Below are positions 1 to 5,247 of a DNA stretch of 7,333 bases, piece after piece. The position numbers were made by a program, and so were the translations under genes. Location of the stretch: assembly GCF_947253395.1 (NCBI RefSeq), contig NZ_CAMXYY010000074.1, forward strand, positions 1-7,333. Direction: 5' to 3'. The notes under the pieces are model-generated. The model ran no database searches, had not been told where the DNA came from, and saw only the letters and a program-made list of their open reading frames with translations. The DNA comes from an uncultured Olegusella sp. (GTDB taxonomy: Bacteria; Actinomycetota; Coriobacteriia; Coriobacteriales; Atopobiaceae). How positions within the stretch are numbered: the first letter of the stretch is position 1; every line of letters begins with the position of its first letter.

Positions 1-891
1 CAGCTCGTCACTATCAAAAAAGAAAATAAGCAGCGATTTGCTACCTGGGTGCGTGCGCACCAAGGAACTGAAATTGATCCTGACTCGATTTTTGATGTGC
101 AGTCAAAGCGTTTGCACGAGTACAAGCGCCAGCAGCTTAATTTGCTGTGGGGTATCAGGCAGTATCAACGCATCTGTGCGGGTGAGTTGCCTGACCGCAA
201 AGTGACAATGATTTTTGGCGCCAAAGCGGCACCTGCTTACGAGACTGCAAAAGACATCATTCATGCCATTTTGAGTTTTGGTGAGGTGGTAGCAAACGAC
301 CCTGTTGCCAGTAAGTATCTACAGGTAGTGATGATTGAAAACTACAACGTTACTGCTGCCGAAAAACTTATCCCCGCAGCTGATATTTCCGAGCAGATAA
401 GCCTTGCTTCAAAGGAGGCCTCAGGCACGGGCAATATGAAGTTTATGCTCAATGGTGCACTTACTTTGGGTACTATGGATGGTGCTAATGTTGAGATTGC
501 TGAGCTTGTAGGCGCAAAGAACATCTATTGCTTTGGTGAGAGCTCAGACGAGGTAATTGCTCACTATGCCTCAGGTGACTATAATCCTCAGACCTATTAC
601 GAAAGCAATGAGGATATTGCGGCTGCTGTTGACTTCCTTGTGGGCCCAGAGATGCTTGAAAAGGGCGACGAGAAAAATTTGCAACGTCTGCGTAGCGAGC
701 TCATTAGCAAGGACTGGTTTATGACCTTCCCTGACTTTGAGGACTATTGTCAGGTTAAAGATCGCGCACTGAAAGATGCGCAAGATCAACGTGCGTGGGC
801 ACAAAAGACCCTGGTGAATATTGCTAAAGCAGGTTATTTCTCCTCAGACCGCACCATTGCGCAATACCAAGAAGATATCTGGCATCTGTAA
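1..891 (+). CDS. glgP: Glycogen/maltodextrin phosphorylase, C-terminal part (5' end outside window)
   Basis: The reading frame is open from base 1, so this is the last 296 residues of a protein whose family is usually about 750-850 residues; the N-terminal part lies outside the window. The enzyme removes glucose-1-phosphate from the non-reducing end of alpha-1,4-glucans using pyridoxal phosphate, in the cytoplasm. Visible hallmarks are the KRLHEYKRQ segment (residues 36-44), the family signature EASGTGNMKFMLN beginning at residue 139, with the PLP-binding lysine at residue 147 (codon 439-441), and MDGANVEI (159-166). The C-terminus ends in EDIWHL, typical of the family, before a TAA stop, so the 3' end is intact. 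A GTG at 49 is an internal valine codon, not a start. Whether the natural substrate is glycogen or maltodextrin cannot be decided from this part. Membership of the phosphorylase family is certain. Confidence 0.96.
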   Translation, partial: QLVTIKKENKQRFATWVRAHQGTEIDPDSIFDVQSKRLHEYKRQQLNLLWGIRQYQRICAGELPDRKVTMIFGAKAAPAYETAKDIIHAILSFGEVVANDPVASKYLQVVMIENYNVTAAEKLIPAADISEQISLASKEASGTGNMKFMLNGALTLGTMDGANVEIAELVGAKNIYCFGESSDEVIAHYASGDYNPQTYYESNEDIAAAVDFLVGPEMLEKGDEKNLQRLRSELISKDWFMTFPDFEDYCQVKDRALKDAQDQRAWAQKTLVNIAKAGYFSSDRTIAQYQEDIWHL

Positions 892-906
892 ATCTTTTAT
901 GCGCGA

Positions 907-982
907 GTTATCACGGTTGTAGACCAAGACAAAGCCACGCAAGGCGTTTTGTCTACGGTCTACAGCCGTGCACACTTATAAC
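907..982. terminator. Long hairpin between convergent glgP and asnA, probable bidirectional transcription end
   Basis: A 14-bp stem pairs 912-925 (CACGGTTGTAGACC) with 957-970 (GGTCTACAGCCGTG) with one G-T wobble. After a small 1x2 internal loop it continues with AGACAAA against TTTGTCT and a short GCC/GGC tip. A further GTTAT (907-911) and ATAAC (978-982) can pair outside it. It fills the gap between the stop codons of two convergent genes, where a shared terminator is expected. Neither side has a clear T-run, so it is not a textbook intrinsic terminator. It may instead act as a transcript-end stabilising structure. Confidence 0.55.
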
Positions 983-1983
983 AAATGCACGTTGTGAGCC
1001 TCGCAGGCAGCAACCATATCTTCAGGCCAAATGCTCGCCTGTACTTCGCCTATATGTACGCGACCCAGCAACAACATGCACAAACGTGACTGTCCTATGC
1101 CACCACCGATGGTGTAGGGCAGTTCATTATTAAGCACCATGCGGTGATAGGGAAGTTCTGCTCTCTCAGGACAGCCTGCTTTTTCCAATTGGGAGCGTAG
1201 AGATGCCGCATCAACACGGATGCCCATGCTTGAAATCTCGAGTGCACGCTTTAAAGGCTCATACCAAAAGAGAATGTCGCCATTGAGCTGCCAATCATCG
1301 TAGTCGGGTGCGCGGCCATCATGGGGTTTTCCTGAGGAGAGTTTCTCGCCGATACGCATCAAAAACACGCAGCCATACTGGCGGCAGATGATATCCTCGC
1401 GCTCACGAGGAGAGAGGTCGGGGTAGCGCTGTAGCAGCTCTTCGCTGTCAACAAAGTGCATCTCGCTGGGCAAGTGATAAAACGCTTCGGGGTACTTGTA
1501 CCACACCTCGTGTTGCATGTGTTTGATAATGTGGAAAACCTCAGATGCCGTTGCACGCAGGGTCTCTGCGGTGCGCTCTTCATGCGTGATGACACGCTCC
1601 CAATCCCACTGATCAACATAGCAGGAATGGAGATTGTCTAGCTCCTCATCGCGGCGAATAGCGTTCATATTGGTATAGATACCTTCATGAGGCTGGTAGC
1701 CATATTTACCGAGTGCCATGCGCTTCCATTTTGCGAGAGAGTGCACAACTTCGATGGTTTCACCTGCTTTCCACGGCAGATCAAAGGAAACGGGTCGCTC
1801 AGTGCCATTAAGGTTGTCATTGAGACCCGAGCTCTGCTCGACAAAAAGTGGTGCCGAAATACGTGAAAGATGCATCTCACGGTCCATCTCGCGTTGAAAA
1901 GTATCGCGGATATATTTGATTGCATCTTCAGTTTCGCGAATGCCCATATGTGGATCGTAATGTTCAGGCAGGTACAAGGCCAT
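976..1983 (-). CDS. asnA: Aspartate--ammonia ligase (asparagine synthetase A)
   Basis: AsnA makes asparagine from aspartate, ATP and ammonia; it is a cytoplasmic homodimer with a class II aminoacyl-tRNA-synthetase-like fold. The 335-residue product is close to the 330 residues of the E. coli enzyme. It carries the family blocks in order: VHSLAKWKR (80-88), HSCYVDQWDWE (119-129), RAPDYDDW (224-231), SSMGIRVDA (251-259) and GGGIGQSR (293-300, the motif-3-like ATP site). I chose the ATG at 1983. A longer frame begins at a TTG (1998), but that TTG is part of TTGGGAG, a good ribosome binding site 9 nt before this ATG. The gene stands alone: it converges on glgP, and its upstream side faces a long gene-free region. 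An AT-rich stretch at 2023-2038 could hold its promoter, but no clean -35/-10 pair is visible. Confidence 0.95.
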   Translation of the reverse strand: MALYLPEHYDPHMGIRETEDAIKYIRDTFQREMDREMHLSRISAPLFVEQSSGLNDNLNGTERPVSFDLPWKAGETIEVVHSLAKWKRMALGKYGYQPHEGIYTNMNAIRRDEELDNLHSCYVDQWDWERVITHEERTAETLRATASEVFHIIKHMQHEVWYKYPEAFYHLPSEMHFVDSEELLQRYPDLSPREREDIICRQYGCVFLMRIGEKLSSGKPHDGRAPDYDDWQLNGDILFWYEPLKRALEISSMGIRVDAASLRSQLEKAGCPERAELPYHRMVLNNELPYTIGGGIGQSRLCMLLLGRVHIGEVQASIWPEDMVAACEAHNVHLL

Positions 1984-2314
1984 AAAGGATGCTCCCAATC
2001 GATGGTATGACAGTGCAGAGCTTAAAAAACATATATATCGTCAATCAAACTTTTGCACGGGTGTTTACGTGTTCGGTGAGACTTTACCTATGATAAGCGG
2101 ATATGTGCAGCCTGACACCTCTATTGTTTTCTTGATGACAACATTTGAGTATAAGCACACACGTCTGATATATAGCAACTTTCTTTTTAAGTGACCTTTT
2201 CAAGCAGTATTGAGCATGTATGAGCATGGCGTACGAGTGACGTCTGATGCTTTAAAATTGCACAGTTTTCGTTTTGTACCACGACGCCTACTTCTCGCTT
2301 GTAGATTGTACCCA

Positions 2315-2345
2315 AATCCGTTGCAACCTCAGGTTGCAACGGATT
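2315..2345. repeat. Perfect 14-bp inverted repeat, GTTGCAAC palindrome copy 1
   Basis: AATCCGTTGCAACC (2315-2328) is followed by TCA and then its exact reverse complement GGTTGCAACGGATT (2332-2345). It is not next to a gene end and has no following T-run on either strand, so it is not a good terminator. Its inner 21 bases (2320-2340) recur with two changes at 2403-2423. Confidence 0.85.
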
Positions 2346-2402
2346 ATTCTGTAAGCCTTCTAGCTGCATATATACGTAAAACCTGCAGGTAGAAAGCTTG
2401 AC

Positions 2403-2423
2403 GTTGCAACCTGAGCTTGCAAC
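2403..2423. repeat. GTTGCAAC palindrome, degenerate copy 2
   Basis: GTTGCAA (2403-2409) and TTGCAAC (2417-2423) form an inverted repeat around CCTGAGC. The 21-base unit matches 2320-2340 at 19 positions (CTGAGC here, CTCAGG there). It ends 20 bp before the first unit of the 23-nt repeat array. The arrangement suggests a duplicated protein-binding dyad or a mobile palindrome; the function is unknown. Confidence 0.7.
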
Positions 2424-2442
2424 ACCTTGGAGTAAGTTGGGT

Positions 2443-2589
2443 GGCAGAAGCCACACTCTATTTCACACTAGACGTCAAACGCTACGTTCCGTTTCATGTT
2501 AGGTACCAAAAGCCACACTCCGTTTCATATCACTTGCCAAACGCCACGTTCTACTTCACCTTTTTAGCCAAAAGCCACACTCTATTTCA
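2443..2589 (+). repeat. Phased repeat array, direct arm: five 23-nt units with exact 31-bp period
   Basis: Units start at 2443, 2474, 2505, 2536 and 2567, each 23 nt long and separated by exactly 8 nt. The unit reads G(C/T)CAAA(A/C)GCCAC, then (AC or GT)TCT(A/G), then TTTCA. Position 7 alternates strictly A, C, A, C, A, and positions 13-14 alternate AC, GT, AC, GT, AC, so two subtypes alternate with a 62-bp superperiod. Spacers are unrelated to each other (CACTAGAC, TGTTAGGT, TATCACTT, CCTTTTTA). The 31-bp period is close to three turns of B-DNA, which would put all units on one face of the helix. I do not recognise the family. Confidence 0.9.
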
Positions 2590-2603
2590 CGCCCAAAAAA
2601 TCT

Positions 2604-2622
2604 ACCTGCGGAAACGTCAGGT
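2604..2622 (+). other. Small hairpin with GAAA loop at the centre of the repeat mirror
   Basis: ACCTG (2604-2608) pairs with CAGGT (2618-2622) and CG (2609-2610) with CG (2615-2616), leaving a GAAA loop and a single bulged T at 2617. As plus-strand RNA the loop would be a GNRA tetraloop. It lies in the 37-nt segment separating the direct and inverted arms of the 23-nt array, so it would cap the larger fold. Confidence 0.5.
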
Positions 2623-2626
2623 CCTT

Positions 2627-2762
2627 TGAAATAGAACGTGGCTTTTGACATTTTTTCTGAAACAGAACGTGGCGTTTGACAAACAAAGCCGTGCTGCCTG
2701 AAACGATGTGTGGCTTTTGGCAAGCAGGGCTGAGCCATTTGAAATGAGATGTGGCGTCTGGT
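2627..2762 (-). repeat. Phased repeat array, inverted arm: four 23-nt units with 31/41/41-bp steps
   Basis: Reverse-complement copies of the same 23-nt unit occupy 2627-2649, 2658-2680, 2699-2721 and 2740-2762. Steps are 31, 41 and 41 bp, so spacers are 8, 18 and 18 nt; the extra 10 bp is about one helical turn, so phase is kept. Position 7 reads A, C, A, C moving away from the centre, mirroring the direct arm, so each inverted unit faces a direct unit of its own subtype. The spacer ATTTTTTC (2650-2657), like the facing CCTTTTTA (2559-2566), is a T-tract. No flanking target-site duplication or transposase is visible. Confidence 0.9.
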
Positions 2763-2935
2763 GTTGATCTGCGAGTAACGTTTGAATTCTAGGATGATGA
2801 CAAATATGGATACTACGCTTCCATGTATTGACGCGGAGGGAATACATCTCATGCGTGATGCAGAAAACAGAGAATCTTGTGGGAACTTTTTTATACGCTA
2901 ACTATAATGAGCTGCTAGTTTGGAGAAGAAAATAA
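2763..2935. other. Region between the repeat array and the acetyltransferase leader
   Basis: This holds the likely acetyltransferase promoter (listed separately) and an inverted repeat ATGTATT (2823-2829) / AATACAT (2841-2847) that could be an operator. A short open frame runs from ATG 2794 (or 2797, 2806, 2851) to TAA 2899-2901, at most 35 codons. Only the 2851 start has a Shine-Dalgarno-like GGAGGG (2835-2840) at reasonable spacing. I do not call it a gene: it is short, unrecognised, and its end overlaps the promoter region. Confidence 0.5.
2877..2908 (+). promoter_or_regulatory. Candidate promoter for the acetyltransferase transcript
   Basis: A perfect TATAAT lies at 2903-2908, 13 bases before the Shine-Dalgarno sequence of the leader ORF. 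The -35 side is poor: TTGTGG (2877-2882) would need a 20-bp spacer. Transcription from here would give a very short leader that starts just before the nine-codon ORF. Confidence 0.45.
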
Positions 2936-2965
2936 ATGTCAATCGATGAAGGTTGGTGTTTGTGA
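2936..2965 (+). CDS. Nine-codon leader ORF translationally coupled to the acetyltransferase
   Basis: ATG at 2936 follows GGAGAAG (2922-2928) with a 7-nt spacer, the best ribosome binding site in this region. The frame encodes MSIDEGWCL and stops at TGA 2963-2965, whose final A is the first base of the acetyltransferase ATG (TGATG overlap). Ribosomes ending here could restart directly on the downstream gene, whose own Shine-Dalgarno candidate GAAGG (2948-2952) is inside this ORF. It could be a leader peptide used for coupling. Alternatively it is a remnant of a frameshifted longer N-terminus of the downstream gene. There is no sequence similarity evidence for such a short peptide. Confidence 0.35.
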   Translation: MSIDEGWCL

Positions 2966-3525
2966 TGCAGCATGAAGGAACACAAATAATTACAGCTGAT
3001 CGCTTGATACTGAGACCGTTCAGCTTAGAAGATGCTGAACCTATGTACAGGAATTGGGCATCTGATTCTGAGGTGACAAAGTTTCTGACGTGGCCTGCTC
3101 ATAGTAGTGTAGAGGTGACAAGGGCAGTTATTGCCAACTGGGTAAGTCAATTGAACGATCCAGCAAATTATCAGTGGGCGATCGAGCTGAAAGATATCCA
3201 TGAACCTATTGGTAGCATCAGCGTTGTCAGAATAAATGAAAAAACCGAATCATTTGATATTGGCTATTGCATAGGTAGGAAATGGTGGGGACAGGGTATT
3301 ACCTCTGAAGCCCTTACCGCTGTAATAGACTTTTTGTTCAACATAGTTCACGCTACTAGTGTCAGAGCCTGTCATGATTCGCGCAATCCAAACTCGGGAA
3401 GAGTTATGAAAAAATGCGGAATGAGTTATGAGGGCACATGGCGAAAGGCGGGCGTGAACAACCAAGGAATCTGTGATGAGGTTTGGTATTCAATTCTTAG
3501 AACAGAGTATGAGAGCGAGCGTTGA
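2965..3525 (+). CDS. GNAT family N-acetyltransferase, RimJ/RimL type
   Basis: The 186-residue product has the Acetyltransf_3 (RimJ/RimL) layout: an N-terminal TADRLILRPFS strand and turn (10-20), IGSI in the central sheet (82-85), the acetyl-CoA pyrophosphate loop around WGQGITSEA (108-116), NPNS (141-144) and the C-terminal MKKCGM...EG segment (148-157). Such enzymes transfer acetyl from acetyl-CoA to protein N-termini, amino acids or small amines; the substrate cannot be told from sequence. The frame extends up to a TTG at 2953 and a GTG at 2962, but ATG 2965 overlaps the stop of the preceding nine-codon ORF and gives a normal N-terminus. GTG 2962 is a possible alternative, 9 nt from GAAGG. 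It ends 23 bp before the convergent metK stop. It is likely transcribed alone. Confidence 0.9.
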   Translation: MQHEGTQIITADRLILRPFSLEDAEPMYRNWASDSEVTKFLTWPAHSSVEVTRAVIANWVSQLNDPANYQWAIELKDIHEPIGSISVVRINEKTESFDIGYCIGRKWWGQGITSEALTAVIDFLFNIVHATSVRACHDSRNPNSGRVMKKCGMSYEGTWRKAGVNNQGICDEVWYSILRTEYESER

Positions 3526-3542
3526 TGCGTGACGCTACTTTT
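3518..3542 (+). terminator. Weak hairpin at the end of the acetyltransferase gene
   Basis: AGCGT (3518-3522) pairs with ACGCT (3532-3536) across a 9-nt loop that contains the stop codon, followed by ACTTTT. It lies in the very short gap between convergent genes and could end transcription from the left. The stem has only 5 bp, so the call is tentative. Confidence 0.3.
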
Positions 3543-3548
3543 GTATGC

Positions 3549-4799
3549 CTAGGCGCTGGTCGTATGTAGCGCATCGCGTAGAGCGTCAACACGATCTGTT
3601 TGCTCCCAAGTAAAGTCGGGATCTTCTCGTCCAAAATGTCCATAGGCGGCGGTCTTCTCATAAACGGGGCGATGCAGCTTGAGATCTCGAATGATGGCTC
3701 CGGGCCGCAAGTCAAATACCGTCTTGATTGCAGCAACAATTTGCTGGTCAGACACAGCTCCTGTACCAAAAGTATTTACCGTAATCGAGACAGGTTTGGG
3801 TATGCCAATGGCATAAGCGAGTTCGACTTCGCACCTATGTGCTAGATGCGCTGCAACAACATTTTTTGCTATCCAGCGTGCTGCATACGCTGCTGAACGG
3901 TCTACTTTTGTGCAATCTTTGCCAGAAAACGCGCCGCCGCCATGCCGACCCATGCCTCCATAGCTATCAACAATAACCTTGCGACCTGTGAGGCCTGTGT
4001 CGCCTGTGGGGCCACCTATAACAAAACGACCCGTTGGGTTGATATAAGTTTTGAGATTATCCCAGCTAAGACCAGAGCTTTCTAATACAGGCACAATAAC
4101 GTGATCATAAATATCTTTACGAATCTGCTCGAGCGATACATTCTCTGCGTGTTGGGCTGATACCACCACCGTCGTTACCTCTTTGGGGATACCGTCCTCA
4201 TAGCGTATAGTGACCTGCGTTTTTCCATCGGGCCTTAGATAGGGAAGAATTCCATCTCTGCGCACACGGGCTAATTGCTCTGCCATACGATTTGCCAGAT
4301 GAGCAGGCATAGGCATGAGAACGTCCGTCTCATCGGTGGCATAGCCAAACATCATGCCCTGATCTCCGGCACCAATGCGGGAAATTTCGTCTTCTTCCAA
4401 ACGAGCAAAACTACCGTCTACTCCTTGTGCGATATCGGAGCTTTGCCCATGAATAAGGTTCATGACACCACAGGTATCACAATCAAAGCCATACTCCGCA
4501 TGGTCGTATCCTATGCGACGAATTGTCTCGCGAGCTATCTGTTGTACATCTACATACGAAGCCGTGCGAACCTCACCAGCGATAATCACTGTGCCCGTCG
4601 TGAGAAGTGTTTCGACGGCACAACGAATGTTGGCAACACGAGCCTGGACACCGGTAGGGGAAATGTAGCCTTGGGACTCAAGCTTGGACTCTTTGGTGAT
4701 GAGTGCATCAAGGACGGCATCAGAAATTTGATCTGCTATTTTGTCAGGATGTCCTTCGGTGACAGATTCAGATGTGAACAGATAGCTCGAGCGGGACAT
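3549..4799 (-). CDS. metK: S-adenosylmethionine synthetase (methionine adenosyltransferase)
   Basis: MetK joins ATP and methionine to make S-adenosylmethionine, releasing phosphate and pyrophosphate; it is a cytoplasmic, Mg- and K-dependent tetramer. The product has 416 residues. It shows GHPDK near the N-terminus (16-20), signature GAGDQG (143-148) followed by FGYATDETDVLMP, GGPTGDTGLTGRK, the second signature GGGAFSGKD (287-295) with KVDRS after it, and the C-terminal TAAYGHFGRED. The start is the ATG at 4799, with AAAGGA 6 nt upstream; a TTG two codons earlier sits inside that spacer and is rejected. Compared with the 384-residue E. coli protein there is an insertion of about 18 residues between the first helix and the CAVET strand (roughly residues 37-58). 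No SAM riboswitch-like structure was recognised upstream. It follows a small gene by 55 bp on the same strand. Confidence 0.96.
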   Translation of the reverse strand: MSRSSYLFTSESVTEGHPDKIADQISDAVLDALITKESKLESQGYISPTGVQARVANIRCAVETLLTTGTVIIAGEVRTASYVDVQQIARETIRRIGYDHAEYGFDCDTCGVMNLIHGQSSDIAQGVDGSFARLEEDEISRIGAGDQGMMFGYATDETDVLMPMPAHLANRMAEQLARVRRDGILPYLRPDGKTQVTIRYEDGIPKEVTTVVVSAQHAENVSLEQIRKDIYDHVIVPVLESSGLSWDNLKTYINPTGRFVIGGPTGDTGLTGRKVIVDSYGGMGRHGGGAFSGKDCTKVDRSAAYAARWIAKNVVAAHLAHRCEVELAYAIGIPKPVSITVNTFGTGAVSDQQIVAAIKTVFDLRPGAIIRDLKLHRPVYEKTAAYGHFGREDPDFTWEQTDRVDALRDALHTTSA

Positions 4800-4854
4800 A
4801 TACAATCCTTTCCGCGCTAAGAGGCCTTGTAAATCGAGGCGCCAAGCACAAAGC

Positions 4855-5049
4855 TTACTTCTCAGCGGTCATAAGTTGGTCATACTTCTCTGCACGCCAT
4901 TCCGCAAGAGACTCGTAGCTGTCATCAGCGGTATCGAGATTTACTTCCTGCGGGTCAGCTGCTGTACGGCCTGGACGTTCTAAGCGTTCAAACTTATCAA
5001 CATCACTGTCGGTCATACCCTGATTGATTGTAATACGTTTCTCATACAT
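4855..5049 (-). CDS. Small acidic conserved-looking protein upstream of metK, function unknown
   Basis: This 64-residue product is rich in Asp and Glu, has no membrane segment or signal peptide, and contains helix-forming stretches such as SDVDKFERLERPGR and SYESLAEWRAEKYD. I do not recognise the family. It precedes metK by 55 bp on the same strand with no obvious terminator between, so the two are probably cotranscribed. The ATG at 5049 has only a weak Shine-Dalgarno sequence. The same frame stays open for 31 more codons upstream to a TAG at 5143-5145, and that stretch reads like protein (for example PPEKWAPVAYRLWTDEQ) but offers no ATG, GTG or TTG. The true N-terminus may therefore lie upstream, through a non-standard start or a one-base error near ATG 5123-5121, which is followed at once by TAA. 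Confidence 0.65.
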   Translation of the reverse strand: MYEKRITINQGMTDSDVDKFERLERPGRTAADPQEVNLDTADDSYESLAEWRAEKYDQLMTAEK

Positions 5050-5148
5050 ATTGCTTTGCTCATCAGTCCACAGTCGATAGGCAACGGGAGCCCATTTTTC
5101 AGGAGGTACGAGCTTTTTTACATATGTCCTAATACTGAAAAACTATTT

Positions 5149-5162
5149 ATTCAGTTCTGAAT
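5149..5162. promoter_or_regulatory. Dyad ATTCAG-TT-CTGAAT in the divergent control region
   Basis: Six-base arms ATTCAG (5149-5154) and CTGAAT (5157-5162) surround TT. It lies between the divergent metK-side transcript and the PRD regulator, where an operator is expected. It could be a repressor site or chance AT-rich symmetry; no partner protein can be named. Confidence 0.3.
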
Positions 5163-5167
5163 GCACC

Positions 5168-5195
5168 GAAAGCTTCATTACCGTTTTGAAAGCTT
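5168..5195 (+). repeat. Two GAAAGCTT direct repeats 20 bp apart upstream of the PRD regulator
   Basis: GAAAGCTT occurs at 5168-5175 and 5188-5195, two helical turns apart. TTTTGAAAG (5184-5192), which overlaps the second copy, recurs at 5219-5227. They lie 50-80 bp before the start codon, so they could be binding sites for the regulator itself or for a general regulator. No clean -35/-10 pair was found around them. Confidence 0.4.
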
Positions 5196-5235
5196 TGTTT
5201 CTTGTAGTCATGACTGATTTTTGAAAGATTAGTAC

Positions 5236-5247
5236 TAGGAGGCGAGT
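5236..5247 (+). promoter_or_regulatory. Strong ribosome binding site of the PRD regulator
   Basis: TAGGAGG (5236-5242) is placed 5 nt before ATG 5248 and fixes the start of the regulator gene. Confidence 0.85.

Larger units (their letters stand above)
1984..2442. other. Intergenic region upstream of asnA, no gene recognised
   Basis: I see no convincing coding region on either strand. The frames that are open lack family resemblance and good ribosome binding sites. Contents worth noting are: the probable asnA leader and AT-rich promoter area (2023-2048, minus strand); a short tandem TGAGCATG at 2211-2218 and 2221-2228; a 9-bp direct repeat ACGTCTGAT at 2161-2169 and 2240-2248; the palindrome ACCTGCAGGT at 2381-2390; and two GTTGCAAC palindromes listed separately. 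GCAGGTAGA (2385-2393) is the reverse complement of TCTACCTGC (2601-2609) at the centre of the repeat array. Confidence 0.7.

Noticed and set aside
1984..1998. TTG start for asnA giving five more residues
   Set aside because: The TTG lies inside TTGGGAG, the ribosome binding site for the ATG at 1983.
2443..2762. CRISPR array
   Set aside because: Spacing is regular, but the spacers are only 8 or 18 nt, the repeats are degenerate with alternating subtypes, half of them are inverted, and no cas genes are present.
2443..2762. Iteron-type replication origin
   Set aside because: Phased repeats could suggest iterons, but there is no rep or dnaA gene, no AT-rich unwinding region next to the array, and the surroundings are housekeeping genes.
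2187..2852. Several open frames of 60-98 codons across the repeat region on both strands
   Set aside because: They run through the repeat units in different frames, resemble no family, lack good ribosome binding sites, and their translations merely echo the repeats.
2794..2901. Open frame of up to 35 codons before the acetyltransferase leader
   Set aside because: Several possible starts and only one with a Shine-Dalgarno-like GGAGGG; too short and unrecognised, and it ends just before the TATAAT box. Kept only as a remark.
4800..4805. TTG start for metK giving two more residues
   Set aside because: It lies in the spacer between AAAGGA and the ATG at 4799, which is the better start.
4800..5050. 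SAM riboswitch upstream of metK
   Set aside because: The 55-bp gap before metK is too short, and the region further upstream codes for the small protein; no SAM aptamer-like pattern of stems was seen.
5101..5128. Plus-strand AGGAGGT (5101-5107) as a ribosome binding site
   Set aside because: The next ATG (5123) is 15 nt away and is followed by one codon and a stop (ATG TCC TAA), so no gene starts there.
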